Shown: positions 1-12,443 of the stretch, one piece after another
Layout of the letters: every line of letters begins with the position of its first letter
How positions within the stretch are numbered: the stretch's first letter is position 1
Source: Agelas oroides
Lineage: Eukaryota > Porifera > Demospongiae > Agelasida > Agelasidae
Assembly (NCBI GenBank): GCA_949130485.1
Contig: OX422184.1
Location: 11,911,996-11,975,995 of the forward strand
Length of the DNA stretch: 64,000 bases
Direction of reading: 5' to 3'
Made by a program: the position numbers and the translations under genes
Notes under the pieces: generated by a model
Database searches by the model: none
The model's input: the letters and a program-made list of their open reading frames with translations, nothing else
What the model was told of the DNA's origin: nothing

Positions 1-960
1 GGTGGTATAATTTTCAACCGGTAGGAATATTTTGCCAAGGAAATATAGTAAGGTAAAACAGGGCTATCCGAACAATAGCTAATTTAAACACTGGCAAAAT
101 TCCGATACTGGCAGTTAGTTTTAGGATATCAAAGCTGGAAGTTGCTGCATGTGTAGCAGGCCAGCTGACCTACATTGACAATAATTTTCACTGGATTAGC
201 TCAGCTTGTCAAAATATCTCTGCTTCACCCTTTATCCGTTGTCTGCTTGACCAACAGCTAACATCCATAACTCTACATTTAACCTTTGGAGATCACGTAC
301 TTACAGTTTGAGGACTTGCACTATTAGTAGCAATCCTTGTAGCTCCTTGTCGGTCCGGAGGGCGAGCCACAACACACTGGCGGGTGCCAGCATTGGTTGG
401 CACAACCACGAGGTCTCGCACTGTTTCGGGAATTACCTGTATCCCAACCCGTGTTCCAGCAACAAACACGGGTTGTCCAGGTTGAGTACTCAGTCTAATG
501 GAACCAGGAACAAAGCCAGTCGCCGTTTTAGAGAAGCCTTGTGTACGTATCACACATGCGCGTGATCATGACATGGCAGTGCTGCCGGTTGTGCATGGTG
601 AGACATATAAAAGCATATACACGTATAATTATACCGATTAACCTAGTAGGTTGGCATCTCAACAAAAGCTATAGTTAAATCTGTTTGAATTTGGATTTTT
701 GCTTTCGGATAGCTATGTAGCAAATCTTACACTGCATAATTGTATAAATCATGCTCATACAAATAAGATGCTAGGTTGTTTATCTGCCTCTAGTTTCTCG
801 CTGTACATCCCTTTGAGGCATGTTCTGTTTGCAACTTTTTGTAATAGATTTGCTTGCAAACACTAGTACACAATTCTGTATACTTACCTTTACTTTTCAT
901 GTGACAGCACCAAATTTCCAGAGCAAGCTTAGAAGACCTACCAAAATTTATGCTAATATA
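1..960. other. No gene recognised
   Basis: I see no domain, splice-consistent exon chain or element terminus here. Short open frames on both strands around 293-565 overlap each other and carry no recognisable motif. Confidence 0.5.
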
Positions 961-962
961 TA

Positions 963-1110
963 ATTATCACCATAGTACGAAGCTATACCGGAAAATATCA
1001 CGAGTTTGTTGCAGTCTGTATTGTTACGAGTGCGCAGCACGAGTAACAATGCCAACGGCAACAAACGAGTGATGTTTTTTTCCGGTATAGCTTGGTACTA
1101 TGGTGATAAT
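963..1110. repeat. Palindromic miniature element
   Basis: Arms at about 963-1012 and 1057-1110 are near-perfect reverse complements, both containing CACCATAGTAC and CTATACCGG. The short spacer is itself partly self-complementary around TTGTTACGAG and GAGTAACAA. Such a 150-bp foldback fits a MITE; no coding capacity is visible. Confidence 0.7.
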
Positions 1111-1158
1111 GATTTTATCATACGAACCTTCGATTTCATTGCACGTTCAGACGCAGCG

Positions 1159-1275
1159 CACGTGACTTGTACTACCTGATACGGATTCTCGCGTGACTTG
1201 TAGTACCTGATACGGATTCTCGCGTGACTTGTAGTACTGATACGGATTGTCGCGTGACTTGTAGTAAAAAATACG
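1159..1275. repeat. Tandem repeat, ~30-bp unit
   Basis: The phrase GTGACTTGTAGTACCTGATA followed by CGGATTCTCGC occurs about four times in a row, with small differences and one shortened copy. It lies directly beside the palindrome at 963-1110. Confidence 0.75.
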
Positions 1276-2890
1276 GCTTTTTATAAACTGCGTGCAGCTG
1301 CAAGGCTTCCCCATTGACTCCCATACATTAGCGTGAGTTAGACGTATGATAATTCAGTTTACCGAGCCTGTGGATTTGTCAAAAGTCTGCATAGATCTGT
1401 CTGCATGCATGATAAAGCAAGAGACTTGCTAGCCACGGTAAGAACGTGTGCAAATGTACATTGCAACACCATCCCACAAAGCTTTGCTAAATAGACTGGT
1501 GGAAGTCAGCAAGACGCATAAGCTTTTTTACCATGAGTTGCCAGGAGTTACTTATTCAGCAGAACATGAAAAAGTTGCTGCAGATGCCTCTTGCAAGTGT
1601 TCGGATAGGGAAGGCATGTGATGGTAACACTAATATCTGACTGTTGTGGAGTATACATAGAAGGCTTAGTAGCATTTTGACAAACAACTTCTCGATGTGC
1701 TTTGGGGTAAAGGCTATACTATCCCACTTCACGAACAGTTCCACCAACCTCAAACATCCTAGTACAGGGTGAACAAGGCTGTGCATGTGAATCAGAGCGA
1801 AACCTCTGACGTGCTTGAATGTACTCAAGTATAGACATTTGAGAGAAGTTGAAATGTAAGCACCATTGGATACTTGCTTTGGACAACGCTCATTAGCTAA
1901 TCTATTAACTTCTTGGGTGTACATAGTAATCAAATCTGCAACAGGCCTCCCCAGTACCAGTGACACCTGGGGAGGCTTCAGCAAAAATGCTGAGTGACAG
2001 TGGTAGATGACTGGGCAGTTGAGGGTGGTGAGAAAGAAAGTGAGTGGGTTCCACGCAGTTGTGGGTCTGACGAGTCCAATTCTTCCTGATCACTAGAAGA
2101 ACCCACAGACTGTAGAATCAGAGTGGGAAGCAGGAGACAGGGGAAGAGGTGTACTCGAATGTGACGACAGAGTGGAGTTTGAAGCTGACGATTTCCTCTT
2201 GTACCATGCAGATTGCATTTGCTCATTAATTGCAGCTATTCTGCTCAAATGAACTGCCTCAGTGGTCTTTGGTCACTTGATTTTAGAAGCATCCTCCCTA
2301 TCACACAAGTCTTTGCAATAAAAGCAGGATTGTTGCCGTATGTACTCTTCACTTAGGTTTTTGCATCTAGATTCCACAATGATGTTATCCTATATAGCAG
2401 ATAATCACGATTGTGTTCAATCACTGCAGACCACAACTATGCTAATCATTTTTCTCACACTCAACCTGGTACTGCAGTATTGCAGTAAAATTTCACTATT
2501 TTTACCAATTGTTTTGTGAATTTCACCCAAACACAGTCTCAGCTATGACTGGCCACATACCTATATTGATTGTCGTACTGGTTAGTCAAAAATGATTGTG
2601 TTTATGTGCACCTGTTGTCTTCTGAACATAACAGTTAAGTTTTCCCAGTATTTACATTCAGCTATAACCAAGTTGTAAAGATAAGGACCAGGTAGCATCT
2701 AGCTAAAACCTATCCAAGAATCAGTGAGGACAGCTTTGTCCTTTCCAGACCTTCAGGTAAGGTGTGTATGTGATTGAATGTAGTCAAAATAACCTTGACA
2801 TTTAAGTGTATGATATTATACATAGCTGAGACCATGGGGTTGGTGCTTGTGCTGTCACTCTAGAGCTTAAAAACATACCTTTCATACCTT
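1276..2890. other. No recognised gene; weak minus-strand open frames
   Basis: A 142-codon frame on the minus strand (1556-1984) and overlapping shorter ones upstream to 2226 show serine/threonine-rich translation but no motif I can name, and frames break repeatedly. Possibly a decayed element gene; I do not call it. Confidence 0.3.
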
Positions 2891-2904
2891 TGTTAGATTA
2901 CACG

Positions 2905-2917
2905 TGTACACACACAC

Positions 2918-2957
<40 letters not shown>
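2905..2957. repeat. (CA)n microsatellite
   Basis: Pure CA dinucleotide run with a few interruptions at the left side. Confidence 0.9.
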
Positions 2958-2958
<1 letters not shown>

Positions 2959-3362
2959 CAGCCATACTATAGCTGTTTTCAAGAACTGATCCAGATCTGG
3001 TAATAGCATGCTATTCAGGAAGATGAAAGAAAAGAGTAAGCTTCCTTTGTGAGCAGATAATGGACTTGAGGGGGGAATACGATGACTATGCCAGTGATCA
3101 TCAACATGTGTGGTAAGATTACCTCTGTCTTTACTTTCTCTTTCTCTCTCGCAAATGTACACTTCTCACTGTCCCCTCTGCTTCCCTTGTCCGCACTAAA
3201 TCGAGTAACACAAGTTTAACAGAATGTAACTTGTGCTCCAAGCACTTTACCCCCATTACATCATAATGGTAAAGCATCCATTGTGTGTACGTGGTGCACA
3301 CATAAAAGTGAGTATATGAGTGAGAGCTAACTCTGATACATGCAAAATTTGTGACCCTCTCA

Positions 3363-3870
3363 AGGTAAAGACTGATGAAGAGAGAGATGCATCAGCACTG
3401 ATGCAGCTACGTGGTGAGTGGGACCAGCATCTGGTTCGAGCTTAAGGAGGTTATAACCAAATGAAAGAGGATACTGCAGTGTTGAAGTCAGACCCCAATG
3501 TGGATGTATTGACATTCGATTTGCAGCAATCACTGCCCACCCCAGTTCTGTCAACAAATGTGGTTTTCTATAAGCGCCAGCTGTGGACATACAACCTCAG
3601 AGTGCACAACTGCAGAACTGGAGTTGGATACATGCAGCTTTGGTATGAAGGCATTGCCTCTAGAGGATCACATGAAGTTGGCTCGTGTTCTGAAGTATAT
3701 CAAGACCACAAATCCGACTCGTGTGGTGGGCAAAATTGAAATATGTATCTCCTGTGTTTGTGGCTTCACATTGTTAGTAGCGATGAGTATTCGTACATGA
3801 CTATCGCTAAAGTTTATGGTCGTGGGTCATTCCTATCTACCCAATGATAGAGATTTCGGAAGTGCAAATA
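3363..3870 (+). pseudogene. Decayed transposon protein (DUF7869-like module)
   Basis: The plus strand carries conceptual pieces typical of a family of large transposon-encoded proteins common in invertebrate genomes: KEDTAVLKSDPNVDVLTFDL, then NVVFYKRQLWTYN, then SDSCGGQN, and further downstream GHSYLPNDRDFGS. The pieces lie in at least three frames with a stop at about 3443 and another just after SDSCGGQN, so the gene is broken. The aspartates in VLTFDL and SDSCGGQN sit where a nuclease fold would keep acidic residues; that is inference. The remainder of the family's gene is missing here. A fragment resembling the N-terminal part of the same kind of protein is at 60049-60354. Confidence 0.6.
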
Positions 3871-6296
3871 CTCACAAAGTTGGGTTAGACCACTATGGTT
3901 CTGAGCCCTTCTTATGATGCTTCTTGACGTTACATCTTACTGTAGTCTCGCGAAAGAGTGCCCACTCACAAAAGAGCCCCCACCATCTACGTTTGGCCCA
4001 ATTTCCTGTATAGAATTTCCTGTATAGGGTCAAAGTTTACTTGAGTGAGCGCACACCCTGGAGCGTGCTTCCCGTAGAGTTTGAGAAGCACAGTCTCAAG
4101 CGCTATGTACAAGGCATCTTTGCGTAGATGGACATAGTTAATGTGGTGCGCAGTGCAAGCTATACCATGCTCACTGTGCCATTCAGAGTGATTTGTGCCA
4201 TCGTTGCACGTTATTGTTTGTCCAATTCTTTGCTTTGAGGGCATTGACCCGCTGTAAACATGACATGGGCGCACGTTCGCGCTTAAATGCGAAACACTCG
4301 AAAGAGCGCCAACTCCCCTCTCTGGCAGACTTGTAAGGTGCTCCACCATGGGCGGTCTTTTGTGAGATTATGGTTTACATACCTGTTGTGCTTGGCAACA
4401 ACTTCACATCTTATACATAATCCAGGGGATCTGTGCACAGTGGTAGGGAATGGTCAGGCACGACCAGCATTTAGTACTAACTGACGTGGCAAGATCACAG
4501 CGACATCATGCTTGCTTCAGTAGCCACCATGTGCTACTGTGAGAAGTTCAGGGTGACACTGAATCAGTTGTAGTTTATAGACAGCAGGTGAAGTATGACT
4601 GAGTTTAAGTGGGTGAAGCAGTGAAAGATGATCTTCTTGACTTCCCCTTTCTCCACAGAAATTCCACCATCATGAGCAGACAATGGAGAACACTGAGGAG
4701 AACCTGAAGTAGCACGAAGAAGCCCTGACGACGAAGTCCGAGAAGAAACTTCGTAACCCCCCTCCCTCCACCCACTACTACTAGTACCAAACCTAAGTCT
4801 AAACCCAGCTACATACAGACTGATGCATGATTATCAGGGTTCTCCCTAGAAAATTTTGAGTGGTGGTAAAACAGGTGTGAGATCATGCAACATCATCTAG
4901 AGGGTCTTAAATCCTGTGAGACATGTTAGATATGTGAGAGTCTGACCTGCAGGACTACCAAATCGTTTGGCTCTCACTTGCAGTTATACTTGAGTTTTAG
5001 GAGAGAAAAGACCATATCAGAAGGAGAGCAGGAAGCTCTCATCTACATACATCCTGGAAATACAGGTGCTGTTGACCAGACAGAAGTGTGGAAGGTGCTT
5101 GAGCTCTGAGCAATCGAGGTCATAACCATTATGGGCTGCAATATACTGGACTTCCACTGCCTGAGAATACAAAACAGGAAGTTGCAGTTATGATCTGCGA
5201 AAAGCTGCTAAGAAAATACCTGAGTTTCGAACTGAAGCTCTGGATTTGGTTGCTCCAGTCAAAATTTGGCTCAGTCAGGTGTTTGAACGTCTTCAGTTGA
5301 AAGACAAGAGCACTGAAATGGGTGTAGCTGCCACTCAGCCTGATATAGATAGCCTGTGGCAATCACCAACTGCTATGGCTAGAATTAGGCTATGAATTTG
5401 CAACATCCAAAGGGAGCAGTAGCCAAGGAAAACACCCTGAAAACTCTAGTACACATATCTACAAATTCGCTTCGCTGGCATTTTGTGTATCATTTTATCA
5501 TTCCGTCATCGAGCTTCACTCGAATGTTGTTGATGTTGCTCTTGGTAAGGAAGTGCCTTCTGGATAATGCTTGATTGAATTAGGACTGTTGGGTACTCTT
5601 AAGTAGGAAGCCAGGTCAGAAGCTTTTGCATGGGAATACCCCAAGAGAGGTATAATACTAGAAGGCAAGTGATACTTCCAGATCACCTTAAATGCAGCTA
5701 AGGATTTTGTGTTGCTATGTTTGCATACGTATGTTGTGGCTGCAGCAAAAGTTCTTCAGTCTGTAAATCCTGTGAATTCAGTTTCAGACCTTGCCAGTGC
5801 TTTTGCTGTCAACTTTGTATGCTTGCCACAAGCTACCTCATCACAAACACCAGGTACCGTATAGCAGAAAATTTGCGCTAGTGCACATTTTCGCGGAAAA
5901 CCGTCCGGACTCTTCAGAAGAAATTTTCGCGGTTTTTATTTTTGCGGAACGCTCTGACCACACCCCTACCGGTTGATGCGACATCTTCGGACTGTCTCTT
6001 ACGGTTTCGTTGGTATTTTGTACAGTAGCAGGCTCTACGAATTTTTTTCGCACGAAAATTTATAACACAAAAATTTGCAACACAAATTATTTCTGATTTA
6101 CAGTATTGAAGTAAACATTCACTGCCTCTTTAGCGTAATTTGGGTGGTTTGAGGACAAGATAACCAACATAAACTTCCAGTAATGAACAATCTGCTCACC
6201 ATCTCCCATTTTAACTGCATCATGAAAGCCGTGCAATTGCAGCCTGTCACAAATTGAACTGCAAAGAATAATCAGAAGCGGATGGGCAACGAACAT
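3871..6296. other. No recognised gene
   Basis: Several open frames of 60-120 codons occur on both strands with no recognisable domain. A short stretch at 5858-5935 (TACCGTATAGCAGAAAATTT, then TTTCGCGG motifs) resembles the right end of the MITE at 45430-45776. Confidence 0.4.
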
Positions 6297-6330
6297 TTAA
6301 CCCTCTGAACGCGGTAACCATATATATATG
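6297..6330. repeat. piggyBac-like terminus, TTAA plus CCCTCTGAACGCGG
   Basis: TTAA followed by CCCTCTGAACGCGG resembles ends of piggyBac-type elements, which target TTAA. A similar inverted end, GAGGGTTAA, is at 10938-10950, and solo TTAACCCTTTGAACGCGG at about 29677. No piggyBac transposase is visible, so these may be unrelated solo ends. Confidence 0.35.
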
Positions 6331-6893
6331 GTCACATTACACTTCCCGTCGTCGCGGCGACCATATATATACGCTCACGACAAGTTCGTGCGCTTTCCGC
6401 GCAAAGCTAAGAAGCTTAACGAGATTTGAGGGTAGGCCCCTCCATGGTAAGTGCTAATGAGGCTAGGCCACACCTTTGGATTGACATCATCGTCTGGAAA
6501 GACAGGAAGAGGCGGTACTTATTCACGGGTGATCGTCAATGAGCTGAGGACTGCCAAACACGAAGCTTTTTCTCGCCCACAAGGAGAAGGCGTTCTCCAT
6601 ATTTTACTTCAGGTAGGAGAAATACCTTCAAATAACTTGTAAATTGGCTGATTTTGTCGCGGCTGTGGGTATCAGTGAGAAAATCGGTACCGTTTCCAGT
6701 CGCTCGAAGCTACGATGCATAGTCATCACAAAATGGCTTCAAACAAGTAGAAATAGCTTACTAGGCACTTATCAGCCATTTAGATAAACTAGTCCAACCT
6801 ATTTACACCCTATCTACACAAATCAAGCCGTTGGTGCAGCGAAAGACTTGTTAGCACGCTTTGTCACTTTGTACCCGGTCTGTGATAAAGCTT

Positions 6894-7865
6894 GGGGCTT
6901 CCGGGAAGGTATAAAACCCGGAATGGAACGGAACGGAACGGAACCGGAAGTACTTGATGAACAATACGGACGTGGATGCCGGATATGCGATGGAAAATTG
7001 GGGTGTAATATGTCAGCTCATCAATGTACGCAGACAGTATAGAGCCACAGCAGACAGTAGCTCTATACAGCAGACAGTGGCTCTATACAGCAGACAATAT
7101 AGAGCCACACCAAGCGTATGAAACATTCTAGCCGTCTACCTGGTATCTTCGACTGGTGTCGCCGACCCTTCGCTTACAAGACAATATAGAGCCACACCAA
7201 GCGTATGAAACATTCTAGCCGTCTACCTGGTATCTTCGACTGGTGTCGCCAACCCTTCGCTTACAAGCGAGGGGTCAGCGATGTCACTACCATCTCTGGG
7301 CTCAGCCGTGGGGAGTGGAGTTACCTGTGGCTCACCCTGGAACAGGAAGGGAATGGTATCGCGTTTTGTATTCTCCACAAATACGAAACAAGCATCACCA
7401 GAGAGAGTCCGCTGGCATGTCCAACATTCAGCGAGCTCAGTAGGACAGTTGTTGGCTCAGCCATGAGATGTATTACCGGTATATCTATAGCTTACTTTAC
7501 TAGTAGCTAAGATGTTTCATTTGCTTACTTAGCTTTGTACTAGAGCTTGTTTCAATAGTACAGAATGTGAGACCCGTTTCCTGTTCCACTGAGCAACTCG
7601 TATTAAAGCTAACATGACCCATTACTGAGCCCATAGTTGGCTGTATCCTACCTCAGAAGTTTCATACGCTTTACGTGGCTCTCTGCTGGTGCTTGTCCCA
7701 TCCTTGTAGCTGTTACAGAACGCAAGATCAGAGTCCATACACAAAGACGAACAGTTCTAATTAACGCTAATTTCTGACCACGTGTCCAGCGCGCCATGAC
7801 TGTATTGTGCATCAATTACTTCCGGTTCCGTTCCGGGTTTTTATACCTTCCCGGGGCTTCCCCTA
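6894..7865. repeat. Inverted-repeat (foldback) element
   Basis: The left arm (about 6894-6970) contains GGAAGGTATAAAACCCGGAA and GGAACCGGAAGTA; the right arm (about 7807-7864) is its reverse complement (TACTTCCGGTTCC, GGGTTTTTATACCTTCC). Further inside, GAGCCACACCAAGCGTATGAA at 7105 pairs with TTCATACGCTTTACGTGGCTC at 7651. The interior has a 101-codon plus-strand frame (7205-7510) that I do not recognise. Confidence 0.55.
7093..7266. repeat. Direct tandem duplication, 87-bp unit x2
   Basis: The unit starting GACAATATAGAGCCACACC occurs at 7093-7179 and again immediately at 7180-7266 with almost no differences (GCCGACCC versus GCCAACCC), so the duplication is recent. Confidence 0.9.
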
Positions 7866-10015
7866 CTACTACAAGTGGGTTGGTCCAGAAGCCCTCAAGG
7901 GGTGGAGCATAGTGAGAGATAACAGCCCAGGCGGTTGTCGATCTCCTCGATCGAGAAAACGACTTAGAGTAACTACTAATAAATCTCGCGATTGGCACAA
8001 TTCCAGAAGCTGCAGCACGTTCCTACGCGACGTTATAAAATCCTGTGTCCCATCCGCGTTCTTGCGGACCTATCTAGTCCAGAGTGGCTATCTATGATAC
8101 AATGTACCACATTTGTACTGCAGGTTGAAGCATTACAATGTTATCATTTGCATTATCATTTTTCAGCTACTACATGTAGGGACACAAAATTTTTTGCAGT
8201 ACATACGATCTTCAGACCTTGTCCTGCTAGAAAATATCTTCAGAATCCAGATGCAAGATGGTTACAGGAAATGGCAGCACTATCAGTGTAGAAATTTGAT
8301 TCATACACAAATTCCAAGGGAAGGCTGTTTCCCAGACATGTATTTAGAGGGACCCACTGATTTTCGGACACATTTCGCCACAAAGAGACCCAACAGAGGT
8401 AAGAACCATAGAATAGGTTCGCTACCCAAAATTCAAGTCAAAGCAATCTTTAGATTTGGGTGGGCTAAGGGCCAATACACAAAAGCATGGAGGCAAATAC
8501 TGTGCAAATGTTGATACATCCAGAAAAATCAACTAGCTACTGTAAGTTCGAAATTTGATTGTGTCTGAGAAATATCTCTCCGCCTAGTACTGTAGTCTCT
8601 GGTATTGAAAACTATCATGAGTGCTATTGTACCTTGTTCGCATGGATAAGCTACTGAAAGTGTGCACACATAAATACTAACCTTGCCACCACAAACAACA
8701 TCAATGGATTCCTCAGAAACCGTAATGGCTTTCACTGTTGAACAGAAGTATCATCTCAAATTACACCCTATGGATCATGCAATGATGGTGAAAAGAAAGG
8801 CAACCAGTTGTATTAGCATAATCCATCACCAACAGTTTAGTGATGCATATTCTACATTCCAACCCCCATTAATTGTGTCCACCGCTAACTCTGAGCAACC
8901 CAGCGGCAAATATGCTCTAGCTACCCTTCTTCTTATTAAAGCTCACCATACATAAATGTGCCAACTCCTAGTTGAAAGCACACAGTTAAACTTTAGGACC
9001 CTAGAAACCTTTAAAAATCATTATAAACACATAGAAGCATACCTGCACTGATGAAGTTTATAAATGGATGGCAGAAAACGGCCATAAACACCAACTGCTC
9101 AATGTTCGCCATGATGCACTTCCGGCGTCAATTTGGCATTACGTCAATGTAAGTAAAATTCCGGAAGTCTGCATGTTGGCGATCTGACTGTGTTATAGTC
9201 CCTGTGGAGTAAACTTGGAACACTGGTTCATCATAGTGGATGTCAGTGGACTGATACACACAGCGATGCTTCCAGATGAACCTAGCAGTGAAAATACAAC
9301 AATCTAATACATGAGGATTAGCTACTCTCCAGCATGTCCATAACAGAAATGGTGTGAAAGCATAGCTTGTCAAACTAATATGGCAAAACTACATAATAAT
9401 ATAATACATGGCTGACTTTCCATAACCCATTTTCAAGCACAATAACACATGGCTTTTAGTTGCTTTCCTTCAGCTTTGCAAATCCAAGTTCACACAGGGG
9501 GTTGGACTGTCCAAATGTAAAAGAAAGACAGCCTTTGGTCAGGTCGTTAAGGCAGCCCCCCAAATGTATTACTCGTGACACGGAAGTATGCGAAAGAACT
9601 GCAACAATTCATGAACATATTGCCATAGTTCACAAGCACTCTTTCCTCTTTCATGCATCATCTCTTGTCAGACAGCCATCGTATATAAAGACTCACCTCA
9701 CAGTCACCGGTTATCTCCTGAGGAAGACTCATCCCACAGTCGAAATATTGAGAATTATTTAAGACTCTCGGCTGTCTACTGTTAAGTGTCTACCGCAAAC
9801 GCAGACCACCCGCAGCAACGATGCACATGCCAGCTACTTTGTGGAAGCGCTCTGCTTCCTAGCCCCTCATCACTGAAGCTCGCCAGCCTACCGCTAGTGT
9901 CGGGAGCATCTTTCCACCTCGCATACTATGCTCGGCAACCCCTCCCCAATGCAATTGTCTGCCAAACTCTATTGTCATTAAAATCCTTTAGCTTCTTCAC
10001 TTCCACTATTCAACA
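7866..10015. other. No recognised gene
   Basis: Open frames here (for example 8113-8514, 8683-8955, 9460-9762 on the plus strand) lack motifs and overlap others. I see no element termini. Confidence 0.4.
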
Positions 10016-10105
10016 AACCGGAGTACCTACACTGGAGTAGGCCAGAGAGTAGAACGTGTAAACCGGAGTACCTACACTGGAGTAGGCCAGAGAGTAGAAC
10101 GTGTA
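10016..10105. repeat. Direct tandem duplication, 45-bp unit x2
   Basis: AACCGGAGTACCTACACTGG and the following 25 bases occur twice head to tail (10016-10060 and 10061-10105) with no visible difference. Confidence 0.95.
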
Positions 10106-11101
10106 GTCCAGGACAACACTTATGGAGAGACTTTGTTGTATTACGAGTGTGTTGCCGAGAGTGGTGCTACCACTGGAGGTTCCACTTAAGGTGTCAGTGC
10201 TCTTCATGGACACCTCAGAAGCCAGCAAAGTATTTGTGCAATGTGTGATGCCCTTAGCTATTGCATCAACAGTGCCGAGTCTCACTTCAGTCTCATTTGG
10301 AGGTCCTTCTGTAGAAGATTAGTTGGAGAGGGTAATATGTATTGGATACACCCGGATATAACTATAAGGTAATACTATGGAACATACCAGTACACAAAAC
10401 AAGCACACAAGAATATGTTCAAGTAGTTCCACAGCATCACCTTATCAGGCCGTCCATTGTACTTGCTACCTCAGTAACTAAACCATTATTGTACATGTTA
10501 TACATACTGGTATACGTGAAATTAAAACCTAACTTACATGTATAGATGAAACTCAGAAGTCATCACTACGCTCATACGAAGGACTTCAGAATGGATTTTT
10601 GACCAGACTGTTGACCCTCATGCTGAAGCTGCAATTCAGAATTTTTGGACAGCCTTAGCAAGCAGACTTGTGACCTTAACCACACCCACTCATTAACGAG
10701 CATGCAGTAGTCAGCACTGTCGGTTTAAACATCCTTGATTAATCAAGTAGTAAATAGATTGTAGTTTATTGTAAAGTGTTACCATGGCAACATGCTAATA
10801 TTCCCAAGTCAGGAAATGCCCAAGAGCCTGTCAAACACTCGCTCAGACGCCAAGCAGCCTTCCCTGCCAGAAATGAACCCCCTACAAGGTGAGAGTAGTA
10901 GGCACGCACGTGCATATATATGTGCTAATCGTGCCCAGAGGGTTAAAACCCTGAATTTTTTCACTTGAGACTAGTTTCAGCCTACACATGCCTTTAACGC
11001 ACCATATCTCCACTCAAAATTTTTTGGCAGCGCTTATCAAAATTCACAATCACTCACACATTAGTACCGTCCCTTCCTGTCTCTTCCGCGTAGTGATGTG
11101 A

Positions 11102-11494
11102 GTGGAAAGGTGTGGCCTAAACTTATTACTACTCAATAGGCAGGGATTTACTCCGCATTCGTTTCTGGCTTTAAAACTCTGTTCCGTTTTGGAGTCAGGG
11201 CTTGGACGGAATAGGAAGAAGAAAACGCAAAGGTCTGTTGGAAGGCCTTCTAAGAGAAAGCCAACTGGTAACTTACAGTCTGTTGATCCTCTAAACCACT
11301 CCTCTGAACATTCCTTGACTTTATCTGATGGTGAACAGCAGTGCAGTGGCTCAGACCCTCAATGTACGTGTGACAGTGATGCAGTGCATCATTCTTCAAC
11401 ACCATCTAGTGAGAGTAATGTTGCATCTTCATCCTTATCTCATCACCAGACTTGGTCACAGTCACTGAAAGGGTCCATGACAAGTCACTTCTAA
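11102..11494 (+). pseudogene. Open frame upstream of P-like transposase remnant
   Basis: An uninterrupted 130-codon plus-strand frame with a basic stretch (RNRKKKTQRSVGRPSKRKP) followed by a Ser/His/Asp-rich tail. The composition looks like a nuclear-targeting linker of a transposase. It lies 550 bp upstream of the P-like exon at 12048-12443 on the same strand, so it may be an earlier exon of that gene. No THAP zinc finger is visible. The assignment is by position only; the first codon is not supported by any particular signal. Confidence 0.3.
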
Positions 11495-12047
11495 TTATGA
11501 CACAATGTGTTATTACCAATTACTGTTTGGATGAACATGGCTGGTCTACTAGACAAATGTATCATCGGTCCAGGGCACCCAGACGCACTTGAGACACATG
11601 AAGGATTCACATTTTCGCTGCTTTAGCATGTGGGAAATAATATCTAGCTAGTATATGTTTATATGCTGCATATTTTTGCAATTGACCACTGCTCTAATTG
11701 AAGTGTACTTGTTACACGGGGGTTCATTTGGAAATGTTTCAGGGGGGAGATGGGGGAGGAGCATGAGCAAACCGTACCTAAATAGGGGTGGCAAGGAATT
11801 TCAGGTGTATTGAGGCATTTGGGGATTGACGGCGTGACGGGCATAAAGACTTTTGTTTCACCCATCAATGATATATCCTCCTGAGAGAATTTCGATAAGA
11901 CACTTGCTTCCACAAACTAACAACTCACATGTCGAAACCCTAATTGTCTAAGCATACTGTTCTCCATTCAGGGTAACTGGTGAAAAATCATCCACTCTTG
12001 CAACAACGTTCTTCCTATCCCGTGACATAAGTTTCCCTTTGATTCAG

Positions 12048-12443
12048 CCATCCGGATGAACTGAAGTCTAAACGTTATACCCAACTAAGAAGTAGACTTG
12101 ATGCAAAGTCGAAGGAAGTGAAGCGACTAAGGGAAAAGATTGCTGCTCTCACAGAGAAGAATCATGTTATTTTAGATTCCACTCCGCAATCCGATTTTAA
12201 CACAATTATGACTGAAATGACAAAGTTCATGATGAAAACCCAAAGGGCTCATTTAAGCGAGTGTTCTGGGATCAACAACTAGAAGCCACCAAAAAAGATA
12301 GGAGGCAAATCAGGTGGCATCCTGCCATTATTAAATGGTGCTTACATCTGAAACTAATTTCCTCAGGAGCATATCATGCTTTACGTAGCACAGGTGTTAT
12401 CACCCTGCTGTCAGAAAGAACATTAAGAGATTATACCCATTGG
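12048..12443 (+). pseudogene. Decayed P-element-like transposase exon
   Basis: After a possible acceptor (TTTGATTCAG) the plus strand encodes a coiled-coil-like stretch (YTQLRSRLDAKSKEVKRLRE) and then, one frame over from about 12250, VFWDQQLEATKKDRRQIRWH followed by PAIIKWCLHLK and LLSERTLRDYTHW. The order FW-Q, RWHP-II-WCL and RTLRDYTH is characteristic of the P-element/THAP9-type transposase N-terminal region. The piece ends at TGG followed by a GTATGT donor (12444), so it looks like one exon. One frameshift and absence of the catalytic domain make it a pseudogene. THAP9-like domesticated genes share these motifs, but decay argues for a dead transposon copy. Confidence 0.6.

Noticed and set aside
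1556-1984. 142-codon minus-strand frame as a gene
   Set aside because: No domain, no supporting exons, and neighbouring frames break at once.
6297-10950. A single 4.6-kb piggyBac element bounded by TTAACCCTCTG and CAGAGGGTTAA
   Set aside because: Ends match over only about ten bases and no transposase remnant lies between; treated as possible solo ends.
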